In this document: piece after piece, positions 24,509 through 31,876 of the stretch
Layout of the letters: every line of letters begins with the position of its first letter
Numbering within the stretch: the first letter of the stretch is position 1
DNA from: Geodermatophilus aquaeductus
GTDB lineage: Bacteria > Actinomycetota > Actinomycetes > Mycobacteriales > Geodermatophilaceae
Length of the DNA: 64,000 nt
Direction: 5' to 3'
Assembly: GCF_900182545.1 (NCBI RefSeq)
Contig: NZ_FXTJ01000003.1
Coordinates: forward strand, 434,001 to 498,000
Made by a program: the position numbers and the translations under genes
Notes under the pieces: model-generated
Database searches by the model: none
What the model saw: the letters and a program-made list of their open reading frames with translations, nothing else
Told to the model about the DNA's origin: nothing

Positions 24509-25387
24509 ATGCGCCGTCGTCCGCTCCCCCTCGTCCTCGCCGCCACCGCCGCCCTGGCCCTCACGGCCTGCGCGCCGCAGGAGGAGTCGACCGACGCCGG
24601 CTCCACCACCGGCGGCGGTTCCTCGGCCACCGGCGCCTGCACGCCCGACGAGCTCGACACCCTCGAGCCGGGCACGCTCACCATCGCCACCGACGAGCCG
24701 GCCTACGAGCCGTGGTTCGTCGACGACGCCCCCGAGAACGGCGAGGGCTTCGAGTCCGCCGTCGCCTACGCCGTCGCCGAGCAGCTGGGCTACGCCGAGG
24801 ACGACGTCACCTGGACGCGGGTGCCGTTCAACGCCGCCATCCAGCCCGGCGCCCGGCCCTTCGACTTCGACGTCAACCAGTTCTCCATCACCGAGGAGCG
24901 GCGGCAGGCCGTCGACTTCTCCTCGCCGTACTACACGGTGAGCCAGGCGGTCATCACCACCGCGGGCTCGGCGGCCGACGGCGCCACCAGCATCGCGGAC
25001 CTGCAGAACCTGCGTCTGGGCGCCCAGGTGGCGACGACGAGCCTCGACGTCCTCACCGACGTCATCGCGCCCGAGGAGCAGCCGGTCGTGTTCAACACCA
25101 ACGACGACGCCAAGCTCGCGCTGCAGAACGGCCAGGTCGATGGGATCGTCGTCGACCTGCCGACGGCCTTCTTCATCACCGCGGCCGAGCTGGACAACGG
25201 CGTGATCGTCGGCCAGGTCGAGGACTCCGGGGAGGGTGGCGACCAGTTCGGCCTGCTGCTGGCCAAGGACAGCCCGCTCACCGACTGCGTCAGCCAGGCC
25301 GTCGACGCGCTGCGCGAGGACGGCACGCTCGACGAGCTCGAGCAGCAGTGGCTCTCCGACGTCGCCGACGCGCCCGTCCTGTCCTGA
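24509..25387 (+). CDS. Amino acid ABC transporter substrate-binding lipoprotein (glutamate type)
   Basis: 292 residues with a lipoprotein signal, lipobox ALTAC (Cys20), Gly/Ser linker, then an SBP_bac_3 domain: LTIATDEPAYEPWFVDD, FESAVAYAVAEQLGY, FDVNQFSITEERRQAVDFSSPYY, QNGQVDGIVVDLPTA and FGLLLAKDSPL. This resembles the binding proteins of polar amino acid importers (GluB/GlnH type). The ATG at 24509 lies downstream of a TACGAT box at about 24468. First gene of a three-gene operon with the permease and ATPase coupled by four-base overlaps. Confidence 0.92.
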   Translation: MRRRPLPLVLAATAALALTACAPQEESTDAGSTTGGGSSATGACTPDELDTLEPGTLTIATDEPAYEPWFVDDAPENGEGFESAVAYAVAEQLGYAEDDVTWTRVPFNAAIQPGARPFDFDVNQFSITEERRQAVDFSSPYYTVSQAVITTAGSAADGATSIADLQNLRLGAQVATTSLDVLTDVIAPEEQPVVFNTNDDAKLALQNGQVDGIVVDLPTAFFITAAELDNGVIVGQVEDSGEGGDQFGLLLAKDSPLTDCVSQAVDALREDGTLDELEQQWLSDVADAPVLS

Positions 25388-26256
25388 GCACCGTCGTCAC
25401 CGGCGGCGCACTGCCGCCGCCCAGCGAGCTCGAGCTCTCCCGCCGGGCCTGGCGCCGCAGCCGGGCCCGGCGCTCGACGCTGGTCGCGCTCGCCTCCACG
25501 CTGCTGTTCGCCGTCGTCGCCTACCTGGCGGTCACCCGGTCGCCGGGCTGGCCCCGGGTGCAGACCACGTTCTTCTCGGCGTCGGTGGCGCTGGAGTCGC
25601 TGCCGGAGATCGCCCGCGGGCTGCTGGTCAACCTGCAGGTGCTCGTCGTGGGCGGGCTGCTGGTGCTCGTGGTCGGCCTGGGCATCGCGGCGCTGCGCAC
25701 TCTGCGCGGGCCGGCCCTCGCGCCGCTGCGCTTCCTGGCCACGGCCTACGTCGACCTGTTCCGCGGGATGCCGCTGATCATCGTGCTGTACCTGGTCGGC
25801 TTCGGGTTCCCGGCGCTGGGCCTGCAGGGCGTGCCGACGTCGCCGTTCGTCCTGGGGACGGCGGCGATCGTGCTCGTCTACTCCGCGTACGTGGCCGAGG
25901 TGTTCCGCGCCGGCATCGAGTCGGTGCACCCCAGCCAGCGCGCCGCGGCCCGCTCGCTGGGGCTCACCCACCGCCAGACGATGCGGATCGTCGTGCTGCC
26001 GCAGGCGCTGCGCACGGTCACGCCGGCGCTGCTCAACGACTTCGTCGCGCTGCAGAAGGACGTCGGGCTGATCTCGGTGCTGGGCGCCGTCGACGCGGTG
26101 CGCTCGGCGCAGATCCAGGTCGGGCAGAGCTTCAACTTCACGCCCTACGTCGTCGCCGGGCTGCTGTTCGTGCTGCTCGCCGTCCCCTCGGCCCGCCTGG
26201 CCGACGCCGTCACCGCCCGCGCCCGCCGGCGCCAGCAGAGCGGGAGCCTGCTGTGA
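25384..26256 (+). CDS. Amino acid ABC transporter permease, apparently with a CTG start
   Basis: About 290 residues. HisM-type permease: ALESLPEIARGLLVNLQVLVVGG at the first conserved helix, AYVDLFRGMPLIIVLYLVGFG, AYVAEVFRAGIESVHPSQRAAARSLGL (EAA loop) and QKDVGLISVLGAVDAVR. The reading frame is intact upstream, but no ATG, GTG or TTG occurs before the first membrane helix. The only start that keeps the helix is the CTG at 25384, which overlaps the lipoprotein stop (CTGA). The next GTG, at about 25558, would remove the basic N-terminus and first helix. Unusual start, otherwise ordinary. Confidence 0.88.
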   Translation: MSTVVTGGALPPPSELELSRRAWRRSRARRSTLVALASTLLFAVVAYLAVTRSPGWPRVQTTFFSASVALESLPEIARGLLVNLQVLVVGGLLVLVVGLGIAALRTLRGPALAPLRFLATAYVDLFRGMPLIIVLYLVGFGFPALGLQGVPTSPFVLGTAAIVLVYSAYVAEVFRAGIESVHPSQRAAARSLGLTHRQTMRIVVLPQALRTVTPALLNDFVALQKDVGLISVLGAVDAVRSAQIQVGQSFNFTPYVVAGLLFVLLAVPSARLADAVTARARRRQQSGSLL

Positions 26257-26996
26257 ACGTTCTCGAGCTGCGCGGGATCGTGAAGGCGTTCGGCGACAAC
26301 GTGGTGCTGCGCGGGGTGGACCTCGCCGTCGACGAGCACCGGGTGGTCGCGCTGATCGGCGGCTCGGGCTCGGGCAAGTCGACGCTGCTGCGCTGCGCCG
26401 CGCTGCTGGAGACCGTCGACGACGGGCAGGTGCTCCTCGACGGCGAGGACGTCACCGACCCGCGGGTCGACGCCGACCGGGTGCGCCGCCGGATGGGCGT
26501 CGTCTTCCAGGCCTACAACCTCTTCCCGCACCTGTCCGTGCTCGACAACGTGACGCTCGCGCCCACCGCGGTGCACGGCCGGCCGCGCGCCGAGGCGGTC
26601 GAGGAGGCGCGGGGGCTGCTGGCGCGCATCGGCCTGGCCGACAAGGCCGGCGAGTACCCCGACCGGCTCTCCGGCGGGCAGCAGCAGCGGGTGGCGATCG
26701 TGCGCGCGCTCGCCGTCCGCCCGCGGGTGCTGCTGCTCGACGAGGTCACCAGCGCGCTGGACCCCGAACTCGTCGGCGAGGTGCTCGCGCTCGTGCGCGA
26801 GGTGGCGGCGCAGGGCATGACGATCGTGATGGCCACCCACGAGATGGGCTTCGCCCGCCAGGTGGCCGACACGGTGGCCTTCCTCGACGGCGGGGTGCTG
26901 CTGGAGTCCGGCCCGCCGGCGCAGGTGCTCGGCGAACCGCAGCACGCGCGCACGCGGCAGTTCCTGGCCCGCGTGATCGACGCCGGCCGGCTGTAG
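26253..26996 (+). CDS. Amino acid ABC transporter ATP-binding protein
   Basis: 247 residues, GTG overlapping the permease stop (GTGA). It is a GlnQ/HisP-type ATPase: Walker A GGSGSGKST, Q-loop FQAYNLFPH, signature LSGGQQQR, Walker B VLLLDEVTSALDP, and switch His in ATHEMGFA. It powers the importer formed with the two genes before it. A long inverted repeat at 27005-27064 follows the stop. Confidence 0.96.
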   Translation: MNVLELRGIVKAFGDNVVLRGVDLAVDEHRVVALIGGSGSGKSTLLRCAALLETVDDGQVLLDGEDVTDPRVDADRVRRRMGVVFQAYNLFPHLSVLDNVTLAPTAVHGRPRAEAVEEARGLLARIGLADKAGEYPDRLSGGQQQRVAIVRALAVRPRVLLLDEVTSALDPELVGEVLALVREVAAQGMTIVMATHEMGFARQVADTVAFLDGGVLLESGPPAQVLGEPQHARTRQFLARVIDAGRL

Positions 26997-27004
26997 CCCC
27001 CGGC

Positions 27005-27064
27005 CGAGATCACGCGATCTCGCACGCGAGGGGCACCTCGGACGTGCGAGATCACGTGATCTCG
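27005..27064. repeat. Long inverted repeat (22-bp arms), probable bidirectional terminator
   Basis: Arms 27005-27026 and 27043-27064 are reverse complements with one mismatch. Each arm also contains its own palindrome, GAGATCACGCGATCTC on the left and GAGATCACGTGATCTC on the right. It lies between convergent stops at 26996 and 27074. Confidence 0.9.
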
Positions 27065-27073
27065 CCGGGGCTC

Positions 27074-28165
27074 TCAGCGCAGGTGGGCGGTGTCGTTCAC
27101 CAGGCGGACGGACGTGCGGCCGTCGGAGCTCCACGCGACCGTCGACAGTGAGGCCGCCTCGAGGAACACCCGGTGCACGACCTCGTCGTCCACCCCGAGC
27201 CCCGCGGCCAGCAGCAGCTTGATCGGCGTCACGTGGCTGACCACGAGCACCGTCCTCCCGGCGTACCGCTCGAGCAGCCGCCGCCGTGCCCGGGCCACGC
27301 GCGTGGAGACGTCGGCGATCGACTCGCCGTTCGGCGCGGGGACGGTGACGTCGGACATGAACCGGCGGGCGGCCAGGGGGTGCCGCTCGCGGGCCTCGGT
27401 GGCGGTGAGCCCTTCGAGGTCGCCGAAGTCGAGCTCCACCAGGTCGTCGTCGATCTGCACCTGCAGCCCCAGGGCGCCGGCCACCGCCTCGGCCGTCTCC
27501 CGCGTGCGCCGCAGCGGCGAGGCGACGACGACGTCGATGCCCAGCTCCTTGGCGCGCACCGCGGCCGCCTCGACCTCCGCCCGGCCGGTGGCCGACAGCG
27601 GCAGGTCGTTGCGGCCGCTGTAGCGACGCTCGGGCGTGTGCTCGGTGCGCCCGTGCCGCAGCAGGTGCGTGACCGTGGTGACGACGGGGGCGGGCTCGGC
27701 CGGCTGGACGTCGTCCTCGGCCACCGACGGCTCGGACGCGGCGTCGCGGTGCACGGGCCGGCCGTCCATGGCGCTGTTGGCCAGCGCGTCGGCGGCGCCG
27801 TTCTGCGCGCGCGGCACCCAGGTGTAGCGGACGCTGCCCAGCTGCCGGGCGATGGCGCGGGCCTGGACGGCGAGCTTCTGCATGTCCGGGTGCTTGATCT
27901 TCCAGCGTCCCGACATCTGCTCGACGACGAGCTTGGAGTCCATCCGCACCTCGACGTCGGCCGAGGCGTCCAGATCAAGCGCCGCCTGCAGCCCGGCCAC
28001 CAGCCCGCCGTACTCGGCGACGTTGTTGGTGGCGCGGCCGACCGAGGCGGCCCGCTCGGCGAGCACCTTCCCGGTCTGCGCGTCCCGCACGAGCGCGCCG
28101 TAGCCGGCCGGGCCCGGGTTCCCCCGCGATCCCCCGTCCGCCTCGACGACGAACCGGCGGCTCAC
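27074..28165 (-). CDS. Bifunctional RNase HI / acid phosphatase (phosphoglycerate mutase fold)
   Basis: 363 residues. Residues 1-135 form an RNase HI domain: EADGGSRGNPGPAGYG, NNVAEYGGL, MDSKLVVEQMSG and GAADALAN with the acidic catalytic residues. After a Pro/Glu-rich linker, a histidine-phosphatase domain begins at LLRHGRTEHTPERRYSG, with ASPLRRTRETA and VSHVTPIKLLL. The mycobacterial counterpart (Rv2228c) has the same two domains; the phosphatase can act on alpha-ribazole phosphate in that family. The GTG at 28165 overlaps the stop of the zinc-ribbon gene upstream (GTGA), the same order as in mycobacteria. Confidence 0.95.
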   Translation of the reverse strand: MSRRFVVEADGGSRGNPGPAGYGALVRDAQTGKVLAERAASVGRATNNVAEYGGLVAGLQAALDLDASADVEVRMDSKLVVEQMSGRWKIKHPDMQKLAVQARAIARQLGSVRYTWVPRAQNGAADALANSAMDGRPVHRDAASEPSVAEDDVQPAEPAPVVTTVTHLLRHGRTEHTPERRYSGRNDLPLSATGRAEVEAAAVRAKELGIDVVVASPLRRTRETAEAVAGALGLQVQIDDDLVELDFGDLEGLTATEARERHPLAARRFMSDVTVPAPNGESIADVSTRVARARRRLLERYAGRTVLVVSHVTPIKLLLAAGLGVDDEVVHRVFLEAASLSTVAWSSDGRTSVRLVNDTAHLR

Positions 28166-28902
28166 AGTCCGGACTCGGCGGTGCGCACCAGGATCCGGCC
28201 GCAGTTCTCGCAGCGGACCACCTCGTGCGGATCGGCGTTGCGGACCGCGGCCAGCTCCCGCCCGTTGAGCTCGATGCGGCAGCCCTGGCACGCCCGCGCC
28301 CGCAGCATCGCCGCGCCGGTGGTGCCGGTCTGGGTGCGGATGCGGTCGTACAGCGACAGCAGCGGAGCGGAGAGGCCGCCGGCGATCTCGGCCCGCTTCG
28401 CCTGGTGCCGGGAGGTGGAGTCGGCGATGTCGGCCAGGGCGTCGTCGCGCAGCTGCTCGGCCCGCTCGCGGTCGGCGGCCGCCGAGGCCCGGCCGGTCCG
28501 GGCGTCGGCCAGTGCGGCGTCGGCGACCTCGCGGCGCTCCATGAGCTCGAGCACCTGGTCCTCGAGGTCGGACTGCCGCCGGGCCAGCGACTGCAGCTCC
28601 GACTGCAGCGAGGTGATCTCCTTCGGCGTCGCGGCGCCGGAGTCGATCCGCCCCTGGTCGCGGGTGGCGCGCTGCCGGACGGTGTCGACGTCGGCCTCGA
28701 GCCGCTTCTGCTCCCGGTCGAGGTCGCGCACCTCGGTCTCCGCGCGGACCTCCGCCTCGGCGAAGCCGCGCTCGGACTCCGCCGCGGCCTCGACCGCGGC
28801 GACCTCGGGCAGCGTGCGCTGCCGGTGGGCGAGCTGGGTGAGCGCGACGTCCTCGTCGGCCAGGGCCAGCAACTTCTGCTGCTCGAAGTGGTCGGCCTTC
28901 AC
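28162..28902 (-). CDS. cdsZ: CdsZ-like coiled-coil zinc-ribbon protein
   Basis: 246 residues. A long helical coiled coil (about residues 10-185, rich in Glu, Arg, Ala heptads) is followed by a C4 zinc ribbon: CQGC-x(about 25)-CENCGR. This is the architecture of the C4-type zinc ribbon (DUF164) proteins encoded next to RNase HI/phosphatase in actinobacteria. CdsZ has been proposed to have a nucleic-acid or zinc-related role. The ATG at 28902 begins MKADHFEQQKLLALADEDVAL. Confidence 0.88.
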   Translation of the reverse strand: MKADHFEQQKLLALADEDVALTQLAHRQRTLPEVAAVEAAAESERGFAEAEVRAETEVRDLDREQKRLEADVDTVRQRATRDQGRIDSGAATPKEITSLQSELQSLARRQSDLEDQVLELMERREVADAALADARTGRASAAADRERAEQLRDDALADIADSTSRHQAKRAEIAGGLSAPLLSLYDRIRTQTGTTGAAMLRARACQGCRIELNGRELAAVRNADPHEVVRCENCGRILVRTAESGL

Positions 28903-28937
28903 CAGACCAACCTACCGGGGCACCGTCCGCTCCCCGG

Positions 28938-28988
28938 CCCCCGTGCAGGGTCCCGCCGCGAGCCTGCGAGCGGCGGGGGGCACGGGGG
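28938..28988 (-). terminator. Hairpin terminator after the symporter gene
   Basis: Outer arms 28938-28946 with 28980-28988 and inner arms 28952-28959 with 28970-28977 give a long G/C stem just beyond the symporter stop at 28997. Confidence 0.7.
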
Positions 28989-28996
28989 TCCTTCCA

Positions 28997-30640
28997 CTAC
29001 CTGCGGGTCGCGCGCTCCCCCGCCACTCCGGGGGGCGCCGACTCCAGCGGGTCGGGCAGGTCGCGGAAGGTCGGGTCCTCCCGCTCGGCGGTGTAGTCGG
29101 ACTCCGCCGTCGCGTCGACGCCGTCGGACACCTTCATGGCCCGCAGCAGCACCGTGACGAGCACGGCGACCACCAGGTTGGCCAGGAGCGCGAGCAGTCC
29201 CGTGTACACGCTGGAGGCGACGTCGAGGCCGAGCTTGGACAGCGCGAACGACGAGCCGCCGAAGTGCTCACGGACGACGGTGCCGTCCGGTCCGAGGCGC
29301 GGGATGTTGTAGAGCATCACCAGGCCCGCGAGCATGCCGGCGAACCAGCCGGCGATGAGCCCACCGCGGTGCAGCCAGCGGGTGTAGAGGCCCAGCGCCA
29401 CCGCGGGCAGCGTCTGCAGGATGATCACGCCGCCGATGAGCTGCAGGTCGATGGAGAACTGCGGGTCGATGAAGAGGATCGCCGCGACCGCGCCGAACTT
29501 GACCACCAGCGAGACGATCTTGGCGACCTGCGCCTCCTGCTTGGGCGTGGCGTCCTTCTTCAGGAACTCCTTGTAGATGTTGCGGGTGAACAGGTTGGCC
29601 GCGGCGATGGACATGATCGCCGCCGGCACCAGCGCGCCGATGCCGATGGCGGCGAAGGCGATGCCGGCGAACCAGCTCGGGAACATCTCCTGGAACAGCA
29701 CCGGGACGATCGTGTTGCCGTCCTCGCCGATCGGCGTGACGCCGGCGGCGATGGCCATGAAGCCCAGCAGGGCGATGAAGCCGAGCGCGAGGCTGTAGAC
29801 CGGCAGCGCGCTCATGTTGCGCTTGAGCACGTCGCGGTTGCTCGCGGCCAGCACGCCGGTGATCGAGTGCGGGTACAGGAACAGCGCCAGCGCCGAGCCC
29901 AGCGCCAGGGTCGCGTAGCCCAGCTGACCGGTCGCCGGCAGCAGCACGCCCGCTCCGGTCCCGGCGGAGAACTTCTCCTCGGCGGCACCGAAGATCGCGT
30001 CCCACCCGCCGAGCTTCACCGGGATGACGATGACCGCGACGATGATCGTCAGGTAGATCAGCGTGTCCTTGACGAACGCGATCAGCGCCGGTGCCCGCAG
30101 CCCCGAGTTGTACGTGTAGAGCGCCAGGATCACGAACGCGACGATGAGCGGCAGCTCGCCCTCGACGCCCATCGCCTTGAGGATCGCCTCGATGCCGACC
30201 AGCTGGAGGGCGATGTAGGGCATCGTCGCGACGATCCCGGTGAGCGCGACCAGCAGCGCCATCCCCGGGGAGTCGAACCGGGCACGCACGAAGTCGGCCG
30301 GGGTGACGTAGCCGCGCACGTGGCTGACCGACCACAGCCGGATCACCACGAGGAACACCAGCGGGTAGATCACCACGGTGTACGGGACGGCGAAGAACCC
30401 CGCGGCGCCCGCGCCGAACATCAGCGCGGGGACGGCGACGAACGTGTAGGCGGTGTAGAGGTCACCGCCGAGCAGGAACCAGGTGACCCAGGTGCCGAAG
30501 TTGCGCCCGCCCAGACCCCACTCGTCGAGGTGCATGAGGCTCTCCGCGCGCCGCCAGCGCGAGGCGACGAAGCCCATCACCGTGACGATGAGGAAGAAGA
30601 CGATGACGATCGTCAGCTCGACGACGTTGACCCCGTCCAC
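28997..30640 (-). CDS. Sodium/solute symporter, MctP-like monocarboxylate permease
   Basis: 547 residues, 13 membrane helices, SSS family. It starts VVELTIVIVFFLIVTVMGFVASRWRR, then HLDEWGLGGRNFGTWVTWFLLGGDLYTAYTF, RGYVTPADFVRARFDS, and the helix-8 sodium region GVTPIGEDG to ALVPAAIMSIAAANLFTRNIY. The pairing with an upstream DUF3311 gene is characteristic of MctP-type transporters for pyruvate, lactate, acetate or propionate. GTG at 30640, three bases after the DUF3311 stop. The C-terminus is cytoplasmic and acidic. Confidence 0.92.
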   Translation of the reverse strand: MDGVNVVELTIVIVFFLIVTVMGFVASRWRRAESLMHLDEWGLGGRNFGTWVTWFLLGGDLYTAYTFVAVPALMFGAGAAGFFAVPYTVVIYPLVFLVVIRLWSVSHVRGYVTPADFVRARFDSPGMALLVALTGIVATMPYIALQLVGIEAILKAMGVEGELPLIVAFVILALYTYNSGLRAPALIAFVKDTLIYLTIIVAVIVIPVKLGGWDAIFGAAEEKFSAGTGAGVLLPATGQLGYATLALGSALALFLYPHSITGVLAASNRDVLKRNMSALPVYSLALGFIALLGFMAIAAGVTPIGEDGNTIVPVLFQEMFPSWFAGIAFAAIGIGALVPAAIMSIAAANLFTRNIYKEFLKKDATPKQEAQVAKIVSLVVKFGAVAAILFIDPQFSIDLQLIGGVIILQTLPAVALGLYTRWLHRGGLIAGWFAGMLAGLVMLYNIPRLGPDGTVVREHFGGSSFALSKLGLDVASSVYTGLLALLANLVVAVLVTVLLRAMKVSDGVDATAESDYTAEREDPTFRDLPDPLESAPPGVAGERATRR

Positions 30641-30643
30641 GGC

Positions 30644-30973
30644 TCAGTGCCCCCCGGTGCGGTCGTCGGTGGTCCGGGCCGCGGCGTCCCGGGTGACGGC
30701 GGCGCGGGCGGCGGCCTGGTCGGCCGGGCTGCGCCGCGTGGCGCGGTAGACGAGCACCGTGGTCAGCACACCGAGCCCGACGAACAGCAGCTGCACCCAG
30801 TAGAAGAACGGCCAGCCGAAAAGCGTCGGCTCGACGCGGTTGTAGATCGGGACCAGCAGCGGGACCACGATCGGGACCAGCAGCAGCCAGTTCCACGGAC
30901 TGCGGTCGCTGCGCACGGGCGCTCCGTCGGTGCTCCGCGGTGTCCCCGCGGGCGGTGTCACTGCGCTGGCCAT
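30644..30973 (-). CDS. DUF3311 membrane protein, symporter partner
   Basis: 109 residues with two membrane helices (WNWLLLVPIVVPLLVPIYNRVEPTLFGWPFFYWVQLLFVGLGVLTTVLVY), the DUF3311 signature. It is nearly always encoded just upstream of an SSS symporter and is thought to assist it; the molecular role is unknown. The ATG at 30973 follows GAGGGAGGGGACGGGG. The last residues are cytoplasmic and hydrophilic. Confidence 0.92.
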   Translation of the reverse strand: MASAVTPPAGTPRSTDGAPVRSDRSPWNWLLLVPIVVPLLVPIYNRVEPTLFGWPFFYWVQLLFVGLGVLTTVLVYRATRRSPADQAAARAAVTRDAAARTTDDRTGGH

Positions 30974-30987
30974 CCCCGTCCCCTCCC

Positions 30988-31833
30988 TCAGCCGGCCGAC
31001 GGTGCGGCCCGGTCCCCCTCGGCCCCGACGTGCACCGTCCACGGGTCGGTGCGGCGCCGGGAGGCGACCGCCTCGACCCTGCCGGAGAGGTCCGTGGTCA
31101 GCACGTCGGCGACCACGGGCACCCAGGGCCACTCGGAGGCGAAGTGTGCCACGTCACACAAGGCCGGCCCGGGCACCTCGCGGGCCTCCGAGACCGGGTG
31201 GTGCCGCAGGTCGCTGGTGAGGAGGACGTCGGCACCGGCCGCGGCCGCGTCGGACAGCAGCGAGCCGCCGCTGCCCCCGCAGACGGCGACCGTGCGCACC
31301 GGCCGGTCCGGGTCGCCGGCCGCCCGGACGCCGCCCGCCGTGCCGGGGAGGACCGCGGCGGCGTGCGCGGCGAACGCGGCGAGCGTCGTCGGCTCCGCGA
31401 GCTCCCCGACCCGGCCGAGGCCCTCCCGCGAGCCGGGGGCGACCGGCTGCAGCGGGCGGGTGGCGGTCAGCCCGAGGACGGCGGCCAGCGCGTCGTTGAC
31501 CCCGACGTCGGCGGCGCGGTCGGCGTTGGTGTGCGCGACGAACAGCCCGCACCCGGCCCGGACCAGCCGGTGCACCAGGCGCCCCTTCGGGTCGTCGGCC
31601 GGGACGCCGTGCACCGCGGTGAGGAACAGCGGGTGGTGGGTGACCAGCAGCTGCGCGCCGGTCTCGACCGCCTCGTCGACGACGGCGGCGACCGGGTCGA
31701 CGGCGACGAGCACGCGCTCCACCGGGTCGGCCGGGTCGCCGCACACCAGCCCGACGGCGTCCCAGGCCTCGGCCAGCGCGGGGTCGTAGCGGGCCTCCAG
31801 CGCGGCGACGACCTCGCCCAGGGTGGCGGTCAC
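30988..31833 (-). CDS. Nif3-like dinuclear metal protein
   Basis: 281 residues. Nif3/YbgI family signatures: ALAEAWDAVGLVCGDPADPVERVLVAVDPVAAVVDEAV, the metal-binding LLVTHHPLF, VAHTNADRAADVGVND, and C-terminal TSDLRHHPVSEA with DVAHFASE, giving the His and Glu ligands of a di-metal site in a toroidal hexamer. Sometimes annotated GTP cyclohydrolase I type 2; the true activity is uncertain. The GTG at 31833 is 43 bases from the divergent FUSC gene. The mycobacterial homologue (Rv2230c) lies near the RNase HI/zinc-ribbon pair, matching the order here with the symporter inserted. Confidence 0.93.
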   Translation of the reverse strand: MTATLGEVVAALEARYDPALAEAWDAVGLVCGDPADPVERVLVAVDPVAAVVDEAVETGAQLLVTHHPLFLTAVHGVPADDPKGRLVHRLVRAGCGLFVAHTNADRAADVGVNDALAAVLGLTATRPLQPVAPGSREGLGRVGELAEPTTLAAFAAHAAAVLPGTAGGVRAAGDPDRPVRTVAVCGGSGGSLLSDAAAAGADVLLTSDLRHHPVSEAREVPGPALCDVAHFASEWPWVPVVADVLTTDLSGRVEAVASRRRTDPWTVHVGAEGDRAAPSAG

Positions 31834-31876
31834 GGCCGCCGACCCTAGGTCAGGGGCGGATGGCAGGCTGCGGGGC

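Noticed and set aside
27173-31789. A very long open frame antisense to several genes
   Set aside because: The product is Arg/Gly/His-rich without motifs, and the minus strand holds RNase HI, CdsZ, the symporter and others. It is a by-product of GC-rich codon bias.
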